A stretch of DNA of 64,000 bases from Fodinibius saliphilus. GTDB taxonomy: Bacteria > Bacteroidota > Rhodothermia > Balneolales > Balneolaceae. The stretch is taken from the NCBI RefSeq assembly GCF_005869845.1, contig NZ_VAWF01000001.1, positions 992,001 to 1,056,000 on the forward strand, written 5' to 3'. Below the pieces are notes generated by a model that was not told the origin of the DNA, did not search any database, and worked only from the letters and a program-made list of their open reading frames with translations. Below, piece after piece: positions 23,532-33,600 of this stretch. The position numbers and the translations under genes are program-made. How positions within the stretch are numbered: position 1 is the first letter of the stretch; each line of letters begins with the position of its first letter.

Positions 23532-25517
23532 ATGATTCAGCCACAAAAAAAAATAACTGATCAGCAAGCACTCGAATACTACAAAAACTTGCTTTTGCCC
23601 CGACGTATTGAGGAACGGATGCTCAAACTGCTGAGACAGAATAAAATCAGCAAATGGTTCTCCGGTATGGGACAGGAAGCAATCTCTGTCGGAACGGTAA
23701 CCGCCCTTGCTGATGATGATTATTTATTACCCATGCATCGCAATCTGGGTTTATTTACCACCCGCGAAGTAGATCTATATCGTCTCTTTTGCCAATGGCT
23801 GGGCAAAACCGATGGTTTTACCCAGGGGCATGATCGCTCTTTTCACTTTGGAATCCCTGAAAAGCGTATTGTAGGGATGATATCGCACCTTGCTGCTACC
23901 ATGCCTGTAGCCGACGGGCTGGGATTGGCCTCTCAATTGCGCGATAGCGGATTTGTAGCCTGCAGCTTTTGTGGTGATGGCGCTACCAGCGAAGGAGAAT
24001 TTCATGAGGCCTTAAACCTGGCAGCCGTATGGGAGCTACCGGTTATTTTTATGATCGAAAATAATGGTTACGGACTTTCCACCCCTACCAATGAACAGTA
24101 TGCCTGTGACGACCTGGTAGATCGTGCGCGGGGCTATGGGCTAAAGGGAATGCAGGTAGATGGTAACGATATCTTTGCTGTAGTTGAAGCCGTTACTGAA
24201 GCAAAAGAAGCAGCATTAAATGGGGCTCCTACTCTTATTGAAGCCAAAACCTTTCGTATGCGTGGACATGAAGAGGCTTCTGGCACCTTTTATGTCCCTG
24301 ATGAGAAGTTTGAAAATTGGGGGGAGAAAGATCCCATCGATCGAATGGCGAAATGGTTAAAAAAACAGAATATTATTTCTGGAGATGATGAATTTGAAGC
24401 CATCCAAGAAGAAGTAGATCAAATCTTCTTACCGGAACTGGAAAAAGCCCTTAACGCCGAAGAACCGACTTTTGACCTTCAGGAGGAAAGAAACCGCTTA
24501 TTCACAGCTGTAGAACTACCCCAAAAACAGAACACAAACGGCAGCGAGTCTGAAAAGCGGATGGTCGATGCTATTCAGTTTTCGTTGCGAGAAGCTTTTG
24601 AAGAGGATGATGAGTTTGTCATCATGGGACAAGATATTGCCGAATACGGCGGTGTTTTCAAGGTGACCGAAGGCTTCGTTGAGCAGTTTGGTAAAGAGCG
24701 CGTGCGAAACACTCCTATTATTGAAGCGGGCGCCTTGGGCTGTGCTGTTGGATTGGCATTGGAAGGTTTTAAACCGGTGGTAGAGATGCAGTTTGCCGAT
24801 TTTATCTCCTGTGGTTTTAACCAGATCGTGAATAATATTGCCAAATCACAATATCGGTGGATGCCTCCAATTAATATTACCATTCGCGCACCGCATGGCG
24901 CCGGTGTAGGGGCAGGACCATTCCACTCACAATCTCCGGAAGGCTGGTTCATGCAGCACCCCGGGCTCAAAATTGTGGTGCCCTCTTCGGTCGAAGATGC
25001 TCAAAACCTGCTTTACAGTGCCCTTTACGATCCCAACCCGGTATTGGTTTTCGAACATAAAAAACTGTATCGAAGCATCCGCTCTGTTACCCCCGACTTT
25101 TGTACTCCCGAAGAACTTGGAAAAGCAAAGATTAAACGTGAGGGTACTGACGCTTCTGTTATTACCTACGGTATGGGCGTGCACTGGGCCCGGGATATTG
25201 CTGAACAATATGAAGACGATGGAGTCAAAATAGAGATAGTGGATCTTCGAACACTGGCCCCGCTCGACTTTGATACGGTCAAAAAATCAGTGGAAAAAAC
25301 GAATAAAGTATTGCTTCTTCAAGAGCCCTCTAAAACGATGGGCCCGATGAGCGAACTTTCTTCCCTGATTAGTGAACAGTGTTTTAAAGCCCTTGACGCC
25401 CCTATTATGCGGTGCTCTTCTCTTGATATGCCGGTTCCTTTTAGTCCGAAACTGGAAAAGCACTACTTGGCTGATTCGCGACTCAAAGAGACCCTGGAAA
25501 AATTATTAGCTTACTAA
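23532..25517 (+). CDS. Branched-chain 2-oxoacid dehydrogenase E1, fused alpha and beta subunits
   Basis: The 661-residue protein joins both E1 chains. The alpha part (1-330) has the thiamine diphosphate motif CGDGATSEGEFHEAL ... IENNGYG. The beta part (from about 345) runs MVDAIQFSLREAFEEDDEFV, MGQDIAEYGGVFKVTEG, AHGAGVGAGPFHSQSPE and VLLLQEPSKTMGP. With a lipoyl E2 and E3 it would oxidatively decarboxylate 2-oxoisovalerate-type acids to acyl-CoA for branched fatty acid or Val/Leu/Ile catabolism. E2 and E3 are not in the window. Fused E1s of this kind are common in Bacteroidota. TPP demand here is unrelated in position to the orphan TPP riboswitch at 44.4 kb. Confidence 0.94.
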   Translation: MIQPQKKITDQQALEYYKNLLLPRRIEERMLKLLRQNKISKWFSGMGQEAISVGTVTALADDDYLLPMHRNLGLFTTREVDLYRLFCQWLGKTDGFTQGHDRSFHFGIPEKRIVGMISHLAATMPVADGLGLASQLRDSGFVACSFCGDGATSEGEFHEALNLAAVWELPVIFMIENNGYGLSTPTNEQYACDDLVDRARGYGLKGMQVDGNDIFAVVEAVTEAKEAALNGAPTLIEAKTFRMRGHEEASGTFYVPDEKFENWGEKDPIDRMAKWLKKQNIISGDDEFEAIQEEVDQIFLPELEKALNAEEPTFDLQEERNRLFTAVELPQKQNTNGSESEKRMVDAIQFSLREAFEEDDEFVIMGQDIAEYGGVFKVTEGFVEQFGKERVRNTPIIEAGALGCAVGLALEGFKPVVEMQFADFISCGFNQIVNNIAKSQYRWMPPINITIRAPHGAGVGAGPFHSQSPEGWFMQHPGLKIVVPSSVEDAQNLLYSALYDPNPVLVFEHKKLYRSIRSVTPDFCTPEELGKAKIKREGTDASVITYGMGVHWARDIAEQYEDDGVKIEIVDLRTLAPLDFDTVKKSVEKTNKVLLLQEPSKTMGPMSELSSLISEQCFKALDAPIMRCSSLDMPVPFSPKLEKHYLADSRLKETLEKLLAY

Positions 25518-25561
25518 TAAACAATCCTGTACGAACAACTCAATGAAAGGATTACAAAAAC

Positions 25562-26683
25562 TTATACGTTGGTATTACCTCTCAGCATTCGGTGTCTGTT
25601 TAACCCACTGAAAACCATAAATTCGTTAACGTTTTCCCGATCTATAGCTCCCACCAACTTATCCCCCTTCATAACCGGGAAAAATGCCCTGCTTTTTGAT
25701 TGTATCATGGGATAAATATTTGTCAAATGATCACTGCTCTGTATCGTTTTGAAATTTTCATCCATTATATCTTTTACTTTAGTATTGCTTCTATTGGTTT
25801 TAAAAGCTTGTATAAGATCAGCTTGATGTAGAATACCTGTCACCTCTCCACTTTTTGTGACAATGAAATCACGCTCAGTACCTGTTAGGATAATATTTAC
25901 TACTTCATCCAAACTATCCTCCGGCTGTAGTGTTGTTATATTTGTCATCATTGCCTCTTCAACCTTATGGTTTTTGAGGATTGAAAGCTGCTGTACCATC
26001 ACGCTTTCGCCCTGTGCCCCGAAGTAGACAAATATCGCGATAAGAATTAGAATAGGATTATAAAATAGCCCGATGAACAAGAAAAAGAAGGCAACCAGCT
26101 GACCCAATTTAGCAGCCATCTGTGTAGCTTGCACACGATTAAATTTCAGCGAAAGCAGGGCCCTGAAAACACGACCGCCATCCATAGGGAAAGCCGGTAT
26201 CATATTAAATAATACCAGCAGCACATTTGCTGAAAAAAGATAAAACAAGAAGTTGGATCCATTAATGGTACTCAGCACCTCTTCTGCCACCTCCGGGTCT
26301 TCCACAAGAAATTGCTCTACTGGCAAAATCAGATACAAAAGAAAAGCAATCACGACATTTACCGCCGGACCGGCAATAGCAACTAAAAACTCTTCTTTGG
26401 GATCTTCCGGCATTTTTTCCAAACTGGCTAACCCTCCTATTGGTAACAAGGTAATTTGTTGCGTTGGGATATTAAACCTTCGCGCCGTTAATGCGTGGCC
26501 CAGTTCATGAAGTACTACACATGCGAATAAAACCAGTATAAAGAAGATACTCCATAAAATAACATCAGTGCTACTGCCCTTTGTTAATTCGAGAACAACG
26601 ATCCACAGTATCAGCAAAAGAAAGGTCCAGTGTACTCGAATTTTAATACCGAATGCACGACCCAGGTTCAATGATCCTTTCAT
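25562..26683 (-). CDS. Site-2-type intramembrane metalloprotease with CBS domains
   Basis: The 373-residue membrane protein belongs to peptidase family M50. Zinc motif VVLHELGHALTARR (near residue 60) and the second-ligand motif MIPAFPMDGGRVFRALL (near 165) are both present within about six membrane helices. The C-terminal 135 residues form two CBS domains (MMTNITTLQPEDSLDEV; DLIQAF; IMDENFKTIQSSDHL), which usually bind adenine nucleotides. It would cleave membrane-embedded substrates under energy or nucleotide control. The target is unknown. Transcribed opposite to the E1 gene (45-bp convergent gap). Confidence 0.94.
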   Translation of the reverse strand: MKGSLNLGRAFGIKIRVHWTFLLLILWIVVLELTKGSSTDVILWSIFFILVLFACVVLHELGHALTARRFNIPTQQITLLPIGGLASLEKMPEDPKEEFLVAIAGPAVNVVIAFLLYLILPVEQFLVEDPEVAEEVLSTINGSNFLFYLFSANVLLVLFNMIPAFPMDGGRVFRALLSLKFNRVQATQMAAKLGQLVAFFFLFIGLFYNPILILIAIFVYFGAQGESVMVQQLSILKNHKVEEAMMTNITTLQPEDSLDEVVNIILTGTERDFIVTKSGEVTGILHQADLIQAFKTNRSNTKVKDIMDENFKTIQSSDHLTNIYPMIQSKSRAFFPVMKGDKLVGAIDRENVNEFMVFSGLNRHRMLRGNTNV

Positions 26684-26775
26684 AATATTTTCGATCTACG
26701 GTTCAGCAGATGGTTGAATTCAATATCTAATCAATAATGGGAACTGCCTCAAGGATATAATATATAAACTCATAT

Positions 26776-29436
26776 TCATTTTATATGGCTTCTTTTCCAC
26801 ACTTTTACCATTTGCCCTACAGTAAGTGGAAATAAACTCAAGATGGAAACCACTATCCAGCCATTCCAATTAGGCGGTGATAACTTCATGACTAAAGCTA
26901 TGGGAGGGGTATACAAGGCCCCTAAAATCAGAGCGATACACAAAACAATTGCTCCCCATACCCAATAATTTTCAATAACAGAATTATGCAACAATGTAGT
27001 TTGCGTGTTGCGCATATTAAATACATGCCAAAGTTGAGCAAAAGCTAGTGTTAAAAAGCTTATCGTTACGGATTCAACTTGCGACAACTTTAGCCAAGAT
27101 AAACTGATAAATAACGAAGATAATACCGCTACCGTTATTAATATTCCATATCCCCCAATTCCCAGCCAATGATGTTTTTCCAGAATCGGTTCACCAGATT
27201 TACGTGGGGATTTTTGCATAATGTTATCATCTCCCTCTCCTACACCAAGAGCCAGCGCCGGAAAAACATCTGTAACTAAATTTAGAAATAAGATCTGCAG
27301 TGGCAATACCGGCAGCGGAGCTCCTACAAAAGAGGCTAATCCAACGACCATTATTTCACTGACATTACAGGAAAGCAGGTAATAGACAAAGCGACGTATA
27401 TTACGAAAAATGATGCGGCCCTGTTTAATAGCAGTAACAATAGTAGAAAAAGCATCATCAAGTAAAACCATATCTGAGGCCTCTTGAGCTACCTGAGTAC
27501 CGCGCTTCCCCATGGCGATGCCAATATCCGCTTTTTTTAGGGCAGGAGCATCATTAACACCGTCTCCTGTCATGGCAACAACCTCACCTTTACTCTGAAA
27601 CAGATCGATTAGGTCTAACTTTTGAGCTGGACTTATTCGAGCAAAAATATTGGTATTTAGAAGAGTACTATCATTATACATTCCATTTTCGGATAGTTCA
27701 TGCCCATGAATTACTCGTCCTTCTTCACCTGTTATACCTACTGATTGTGCTATATAACGGGCAGTCTCCGGTTGATCTCCGGTAACCATTACCACACGAA
27801 TACCAGCCCTCTTTGAAATCTTTATTGCTTCTTTCACATCATTTCTGGGAGGATCTAGCAAAGCGGCCAATCCTACAAACACAAGATTTTCATATGGATT
27901 GCCCTCAACAGTTTTACTTTCTCTATATGCTAAAGCAATGACTCGTAATCCATCCGCAGCTAATTCCTGATTCTGTCTCTTCCATTTTTCTTTATCTGCC
28001 TCCGATATAGATGACTCCTTACCCTGCTCTACTTTTTTTATGCAATGATCCAATACTGTATCCGGGGCCCCCTTAACTGAAATTCGATAGGTATGTTCTG
28101 TCGTGGCATTCCAGGTTGCCATCATTTTAACTTCAGCATCGAAGGCCTCTTCTCTTTTTTCGGGATATTCGGTTGCCAGCTTTTCTCTGTCTATACCTGC
28201 CTTATGAGCTGCTTCAAGTAAAGCCACCTCCAAAGGGTCACCAGTTTCCTCTTCCCTTCCCACATCAATAGTGGCATTATTGCAGAGCACACCGATTTCC
28301 AATAATAACCTAATATCAATATTTATTTCATTATTACTATCTCTAAACTCTTGTTCAGAACTTACCTTCATAGTTTCGGTAAACACTTTGGCTACACTCA
28401 TTTTATTTTCAGTAAGCGTGCCAGTTTTATCCGTGAAAATTGTAGCAGTTGCCCCCAATGTTTCTACTGAAGATAATCGGTTTACCAAAGCATTGTTATG
28501 AGCCATAATACGCATCCCTTTTGCAAGAGCAATGGTAGCAACGATCGGGAGGCCTTCAGGAATAGCAGCAACAGCAAGAGCTATAGCAGTTTGTACCATC
28601 AGCAGCAGCTCTCTCCCGGAAATGACGCCCATTACTGCGATCAATACAACTAAAAATATCGTCAATACTATAAGTCTAAAGGCAAGCTGGTTGAGTCGAT
28701 CTTCGAGTGGTGTTCGCTCTTCTTCTGCTGTTTCTACTAATGATGAAATGTTTCCTAACTCTGTATTCTGTCCAGTTGCTACTACAACTCCTTCTCCTGC
28801 GCCACGGGTTATTGCAGTGCCTTTATACAACATTGAGCTACGCTCAGCTAACACTGTTTTTTCGTCTACAGGCTCAGTCATTTTTGATACTGGCAAGCTT
28901 TCACCTGTCAGAGCCGATTCGTCGGCCTGTAACTTAGATGCCTCCGTCAGCCGAACATCAGCAGTAATCATATCTCCCCCCTCAAAAAGCATTATATCAC
29001 CGGGCACTAAGTCATGGGCGTCAATATTTACAACCGTCCCCCCTCGTCGCACCTTCGTTTCAACAGTACCTAATTTATGCAGGGCCTCCATCGATCGTAC
29101 TGCCCTAAACTCAGTAAAAAAACCTATAGCAGTATTAATAACAATAACGATGATAATTGCCCAACCTTCCAAGGTATCCCCATAGAGAAATGCAGCAAAT
29201 GCGGCAGCAGCAAGTAGCAGTATAATGAGACTTTTTACTTGGTTATACAGTATCTGCCAAATACTTTTTTTCTTACTCTCTCTAAGTTTATTTGGTCCAA
29301 ACTGATTCAGGCGTTTATTAACTTCATTTTTATCAAGGCCTTCCGGGGTTGTCTGCAAGGTTTTCATAACGGCACCGGAACCCATCTTCCATACCTTTTC
29401 CAGTGTCGTTAAATCAGCAGACCTATTCATATACAT
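26776..29436 (-). CDS. P2-type cation (Ca2+-like) transporting ATPase
   Basis: The 886-residue P-type ATPase has every core motif: ALTGESLPV (actuator, near 177), AAIPEGLPIV (M4 ion site, near 292), FTDKTGTLTENKM (phosphorylated Asp, near 335), KGAPD (nucleotide domain), VTGDQPETA and MTGDGVNDAPALKKADIGIA. An N-terminal cation-ATPase domain (VMKTLQTTPEGLDKNEVNKR) and a C-terminal six-helix domain are intact. PEGLP with these features fits SERCA/PMCA-like Ca2+ pumps, though Na+ or Mn2+ cannot be excluded. It is followed on the same strand by the CBS protease and preceded by the CheB-like gene. Confidence 0.94.
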   Translation of the reverse strand: MYMNRSADLTTLEKVWKMGSGAVMKTLQTTPEGLDKNEVNKRLNQFGPNKLRESKKKSIWQILYNQVKSLIILLLAAAAFAAFLYGDTLEGWAIIIVIVINTAIGFFTEFRAVRSMEALHKLGTVETKVRRGGTVVNIDAHDLVPGDIMLFEGGDMITADVRLTEASKLQADESALTGESLPVSKMTEPVDEKTVLAERSSMLYKGTAITRGAGEGVVVATGQNTELGNISSLVETAEEERTPLEDRLNQLAFRLIVLTIFLVVLIAVMGVISGRELLLMVQTAIALAVAAIPEGLPIVATIALAKGMRIMAHNNALVNRLSSVETLGATATIFTDKTGTLTENKMSVAKVFTETMKVSSEQEFRDSNNEINIDIRLLLEIGVLCNNATIDVGREEETGDPLEVALLEAAHKAGIDREKLATEYPEKREEAFDAEVKMMATWNATTEHTYRISVKGAPDTVLDHCIKKVEQGKESSISEADKEKWKRQNQELAADGLRVIALAYRESKTVEGNPYENLVFVGLAALLDPPRNDVKEAIKISKRAGIRVVMVTGDQPETARYIAQSVGITGEEGRVIHGHELSENGMYNDSTLLNTNIFARISPAQKLDLIDLFQSKGEVVAMTGDGVNDAPALKKADIGIAMGKRGTQVAQEASDMVLLDDAFSTIVTAIKQGRIIFRNIRRFVYYLLSCNVSEIMVVGLASFVGAPLPVLPLQILFLNLVTDVFPALALGVGEGDDNIMQKSPRKSGEPILEKHHWLGIGGYGILITVAVLSSLFISLSWLKLSQVESVTISFLTLAFAQLWHVFNMRNTQTTLLHNSVIENYWVWGAIVLCIALILGALYTPPIALVMKLSPPNWNGWIVVSILSLFPLTVGQMVKVWKRSHIK

Positions 29437-29459
29437 GTGTTATAATTTCCCGATTTCGC

Positions 29460-30557
29460 TCACATATCTACCGAAACTGATAAATTTTCAAATGCCTTTC
29501 TTTGCTGATCTGAAATATAATTTTCAATCTCCTTTCCGAGAATATCAATCGAATAGCTTTTATCTGCCAGTCCAGACTCGATAACAGACTTGGGCAGTGT
29601 ATCAGCAAAAGCACAAGCTGGTTCTTGCACAAAGATATGGCCTCCTGCCTTTTTTATAGCTTGTGCTCCAAATACTCCATCGGTACCGTATCCGCTTAAT
29701 AATACTCCTAAAACCTCAGAACCAAAAAGTCTGGCTGCCGACCTGAACAATACATCAATAGATGGACGTACATTATTTTCTCTTAATCCCCTATGTGTAT
29801 TTAGATAAAAGTTTGCTCCTAATTGTTGTACTTCACAATGGTATCCTCCCTTTGCTATCCATACTTTAGGTGGATTCAATGGTATATTATTATCAGCTTC
29901 TTCTACTACCAATTCTGAAATCATATTCAATTCATCTGCCAGTACCCTACTATAAACTTTGGGCATATGCTGAACAACGACAATAGGTACATTTAGATTT
30001 GAAGTAAATTGTTTGAATAGTATTCGTAACGCTTTTACTCCCCCAATACTACTACCAATAACAATCAGCTTAATGGTACTTCTTGATACTGAATTACGAT
30101 AATCGGATTCTTTATCTTTTGAAATGCTTTTAGCCGTTTTTAACTCAAAGTTTTCTTTTGCAGTCTCTTTAATAATAGGCGGTAATCTTTTTTCAAGATG
30201 ATCACCACATAATAAGCGGGTAATATTATTCTGAGGTTTTGTAACAAAATCTGCAGCCCCCTTTTCCAGCCCCTTAAGCACAGCTTCTCCACCTTCTTTT
30301 GAAAGTGACCCTAATACAACAAATGTCACCTGAGGAAATAAATTCTTCAGTTTTTCCAGTTGCTTTAAAGCATCATCATTAGGATGCTCTATGTCTAAAA
30401 ATACGATATGCGGATTTTGTTCCTCAATCACTTTTTTACAATTGGTAAAATCTTTAATCGTGTAAACGTTAGCACCATATTCTTTACGTAAAACATTCGC
30501 AATTGCACGCCGTACCAATATATTTTTATCGATAACTATGGCATTAAATTTCTCCAT
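29460..30557 (-). CDS. cheB: CheB-like response regulator/methylesterase
   Basis: The start is set at 30557 (MEKFNAIVIDKN), which has AGAGGA just upstream. This gives 365 residues. An N-terminal receiver has the phospho-acceptor in IVFLDIEHP (near 55) and the conserved TKP Lys. A CheB catalytic domain follows, with Ser in VIGSSIGGVKAL, His in VVQHMPKVY and Asp in GYGTDGVFG. Normally it removes methyl groups from chemoreceptors, but no CheR, CheA or receptor gene is near. In this context (ion ATPase, glucan synthase) it may regulate something else. The linker of about 55 residues carries many Lys/Ser. Confidence 0.88.
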   Translation of the reverse strand: MEKFNAIVIDKNILVRRAIANVLRKEYGANVYTIKDFTNCKKVIEEQNPHIVFLDIEHPNDDALKQLEKLKNLFPQVTFVVLGSLSKEGGEAVLKGLEKGAADFVTKPQNNITRLLCGDHLEKRLPPIIKETAKENFELKTAKSISKDKESDYRNSVSRSTIKLIVIGSSIGGVKALRILFKQFTSNLNVPIVVVQHMPKVYSRVLADELNMISELVVEEADNNIPLNPPKVWIAKGGYHCEVQQLGANFYLNTHRGLRENNVRPSIDVLFRSAARLFGSEVLGVLLSGYGTDGVFGAQAIKKAGGHIFVQEPACAFADTLPKSVIESGLADKSYSIDILGKEIENYISDQQRKAFENLSVSVDM

Positions 30558-30698
30558 TCCTCTAATATTCTTTAACCTTATTATTTTCACCTGACATTGA
30601 ATTGTATCAGTGTTATAATAAATGAACACAAATTGATTATCTGTGCGGTTTAGAGAGAGGCTCAATGTAAGAGAAATCACTACACTGCTATTCGTATA

Positions 30699-33600
30699 CT
30701 ATCGGGCAACCATCTTTAGCTCTATATTATGTTCCTTACCGTCTTTCGTTAACTTAATTTCTGCTTTTCCCCCGGGGAACTGCACCTCTCTTCCGTCAAT
30801 AGTCCCTCGTAATAATCCCTGTTCAATCCCTTGATCATTTATAATTTTTATATGATAAATGGTTTCACTATCCAATCGTTTCCACTCTACCTCATACCCT
30901 TGCCAATATGAAGCAATAGCCGGTTCAATAACTAATAGTTTAGGTTCTATAGTAATCCCCAGAATCGATTCCAGGGCCACCTGATACATCCAACCGGCTG
31001 ACCCGGTATACCATGTCCACCCGCCCTGTCCGGTTAAAGGGGGCTCCCCATAAATATCTGCAGCTACGGCATATGGTTCTACTTTATACCGGGCAACATC
31101 CTCTTTACTTGAGGAATGATTCACCGGATTTATCATGCTTAAATATGAGACAGCTTTATCCCCATAGCCCTGCTTGGCAAAAGCTTTAATAGCCCAAATC
31201 GCCGCATGGGTATATTGCCCGCCATTTTCACGCACACCGGGAATATATCCTTTTATATAACCCGGATCTTTTTCCGTTTGATCAAAGGGTGGAGTCAATA
31301 ATCGAATAATACGATCACTCTCCGATACAAGGTGTTCATCAAGTGCCGAAAGCGCTTTTTCAGCTTTTTTTGAGGTGGCAACACCAGAAATAATCGACCA
31401 AGCCTGAGCAATAGCATCAATTTTACATTCATCATTTTCAACAGATCCCAAGGGGGTTCCATCATCATAAAATGCCCGTCTATACCATTTCCCATCCCAC
31501 CCTTCTTTATTTAGATGTTGTTTCAACTTTTCTGCTTCAATATCAAAGTCCCGAGCTTTTTTTTCTGCTCCCATTATTTCTGCGTAATTTTTAAACTGCT
31601 TTAATACGGAATACAAGAAAAAGCCCAACCAGACGCTTTCTCCCTTTCCACCATGCCCTACCCTGTTCATGCCATCATTCCAATCACCACCCCCGATAAG
31701 CGGTAGTCCATGTTCTCCCATCTGCAAGGTTACATCAATTGCCCGAATGCAATGATGATATAATGATTCTTCCCCATCGGGCCCACTCATTACCTCTGGA
31801 TGCAGGTATGCTTCATGTTCGTCATCTTCCAGCTCTCGTGCTTTTAAATACGGTATATTCTCTTCCAATAACCCTGTATCGCCCGTTGCTTTTATATAGT
31901 AATCCACTACATAAGGCAGCCAAAGCCTATCATCGGTAATACGGGAACGAATACCACGCCCTGTCGGCGGGTGCCACCAATGCTGTACATCTCCCTTTTT
32001 AAATTGTCGGGATGCATGCAGTAATATTTGATCTCTGGTCATTTGGGGATCTACATAGAGTGCGGCCATTGAATCTTGCAACTGGTCACGGAAACCGAAT
32101 GCTCCCCCTGCCTGGTAAAACCCAGTACGTGACCACATTCTGCAAACGATATTTTGATATTGCAACCACCCATTCATCAATATATTAAGTGCTTGGTCCG
32201 GGGTCTGTACCTGGACACGCCCCAGTCTGTGCTGCCAATACGACTTTACCTTCTGCAGTGCTTCACGAGCCTGTTTTATATCACTGTATCTATCAATAAT
32301 AATCTCGGCCTGTTTTCGGTTGACGGCTTCACCAATCAACACAACAAAGGTGATTTCCTCTTTCACTTCGAGAGTCAACAAACGTTGAAAAGCAGCACAT
32401 GGATCACTCTCATTATTGATACTATTATCCAATAGTTCATCTTCAGATATAGCTTTTGCCCGTTTCAAAGAACCATTTCGTCCAATGAATGTCTCACGAT
32501 CTGTAGTGAATGCTGATTGCATTTCCTTTCCCTCGATATCCGGAATGCAGGCAAATGCAGTACGATCTGCAAATTCATTATTATACCAGTTTTGAGCAAT
32601 TATTGCCTGATACTGATCATCTTTCTCTTGAACAATAAATTGCGCCGATTTTTCTCTATCAATTCCAAGAACCCAAGCCGTATAATTAAATATGGAAATA
32701 TTGCGCCTACTATTTCCATTATTTTTAAGGGTCAGTAACGATATTTTTACAGGATCTTTCCGAGGTACAAACTGTACCAATTTACTCTCAATACCATGGG
32801 TTTCATGCTCAAATCGACTATATCCAAAACCGTGCGATACCTTATATCCTTGCTTTCCAGGAGTAGGACCCGGTGTGGGTGACCAAAATTCCTTGTTCTC
32901 CTCATCTCTAATAAAGAACGCTTCGGAAACCGGATCGAGTAATGGATCATTTGACCACGAGGTCAATTTGTTCTCTCGGCTATTTTTACTCCAGCTATAT
33001 CCGGCTCCTTTTTCAGTCGTTATAAAGCCGCCTTCTTTATTTCCAATAACATTTACCCAAGGGGCTGGAGGAAACTCTAATCCTTTTTTCTCTTTTGAAG
33101 GTGTAATATATATCTGGTATTCCTTGCCATTTTCTGTGAATCCTCCGAATCCATTATAGAATTTGAGTTTTTCAGATAACTCTTTCTTATCACTGTTGTG
33201 CTTATCAAACAATAATGAAGCAGGTTCATATAAAGGCATCTCATCATTTCTACTAAATCGGGGTACTTTATCACCCTTTTTCATTTCTATAGTTGGCAGC
33301 TTACCCTCCAAGACTATAGATGCAACTGTTAGTATCAAACGATAATCTTCATCTGGAATGCGGTCAGAACGTAGAGTAAAAATATTGGGCTCCCCCCCTC
33401 CGTGATGACTACCGTGTATTGCGTCTACGATTCGTTGGATACCTTCCTGCAACTCATCAGCATAGCTTGGCGGGTGATCATTTATAATGACAAAATCTAC
33501 CTGAAGGCCCCGGTGCATCCAAAATAGATGTCCTTTTAATGCTTTTTCTAATGACGACAACTGATCAGTATGACGAATACGAAATACCAGGATGGGAAAA

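Noticed and set aside
30557-30680. Longer start for the CheB-like protein
   Set aside because: The extra 41 residues have no homologous features, and AGAGGA precedes the internal ATG at 30557.
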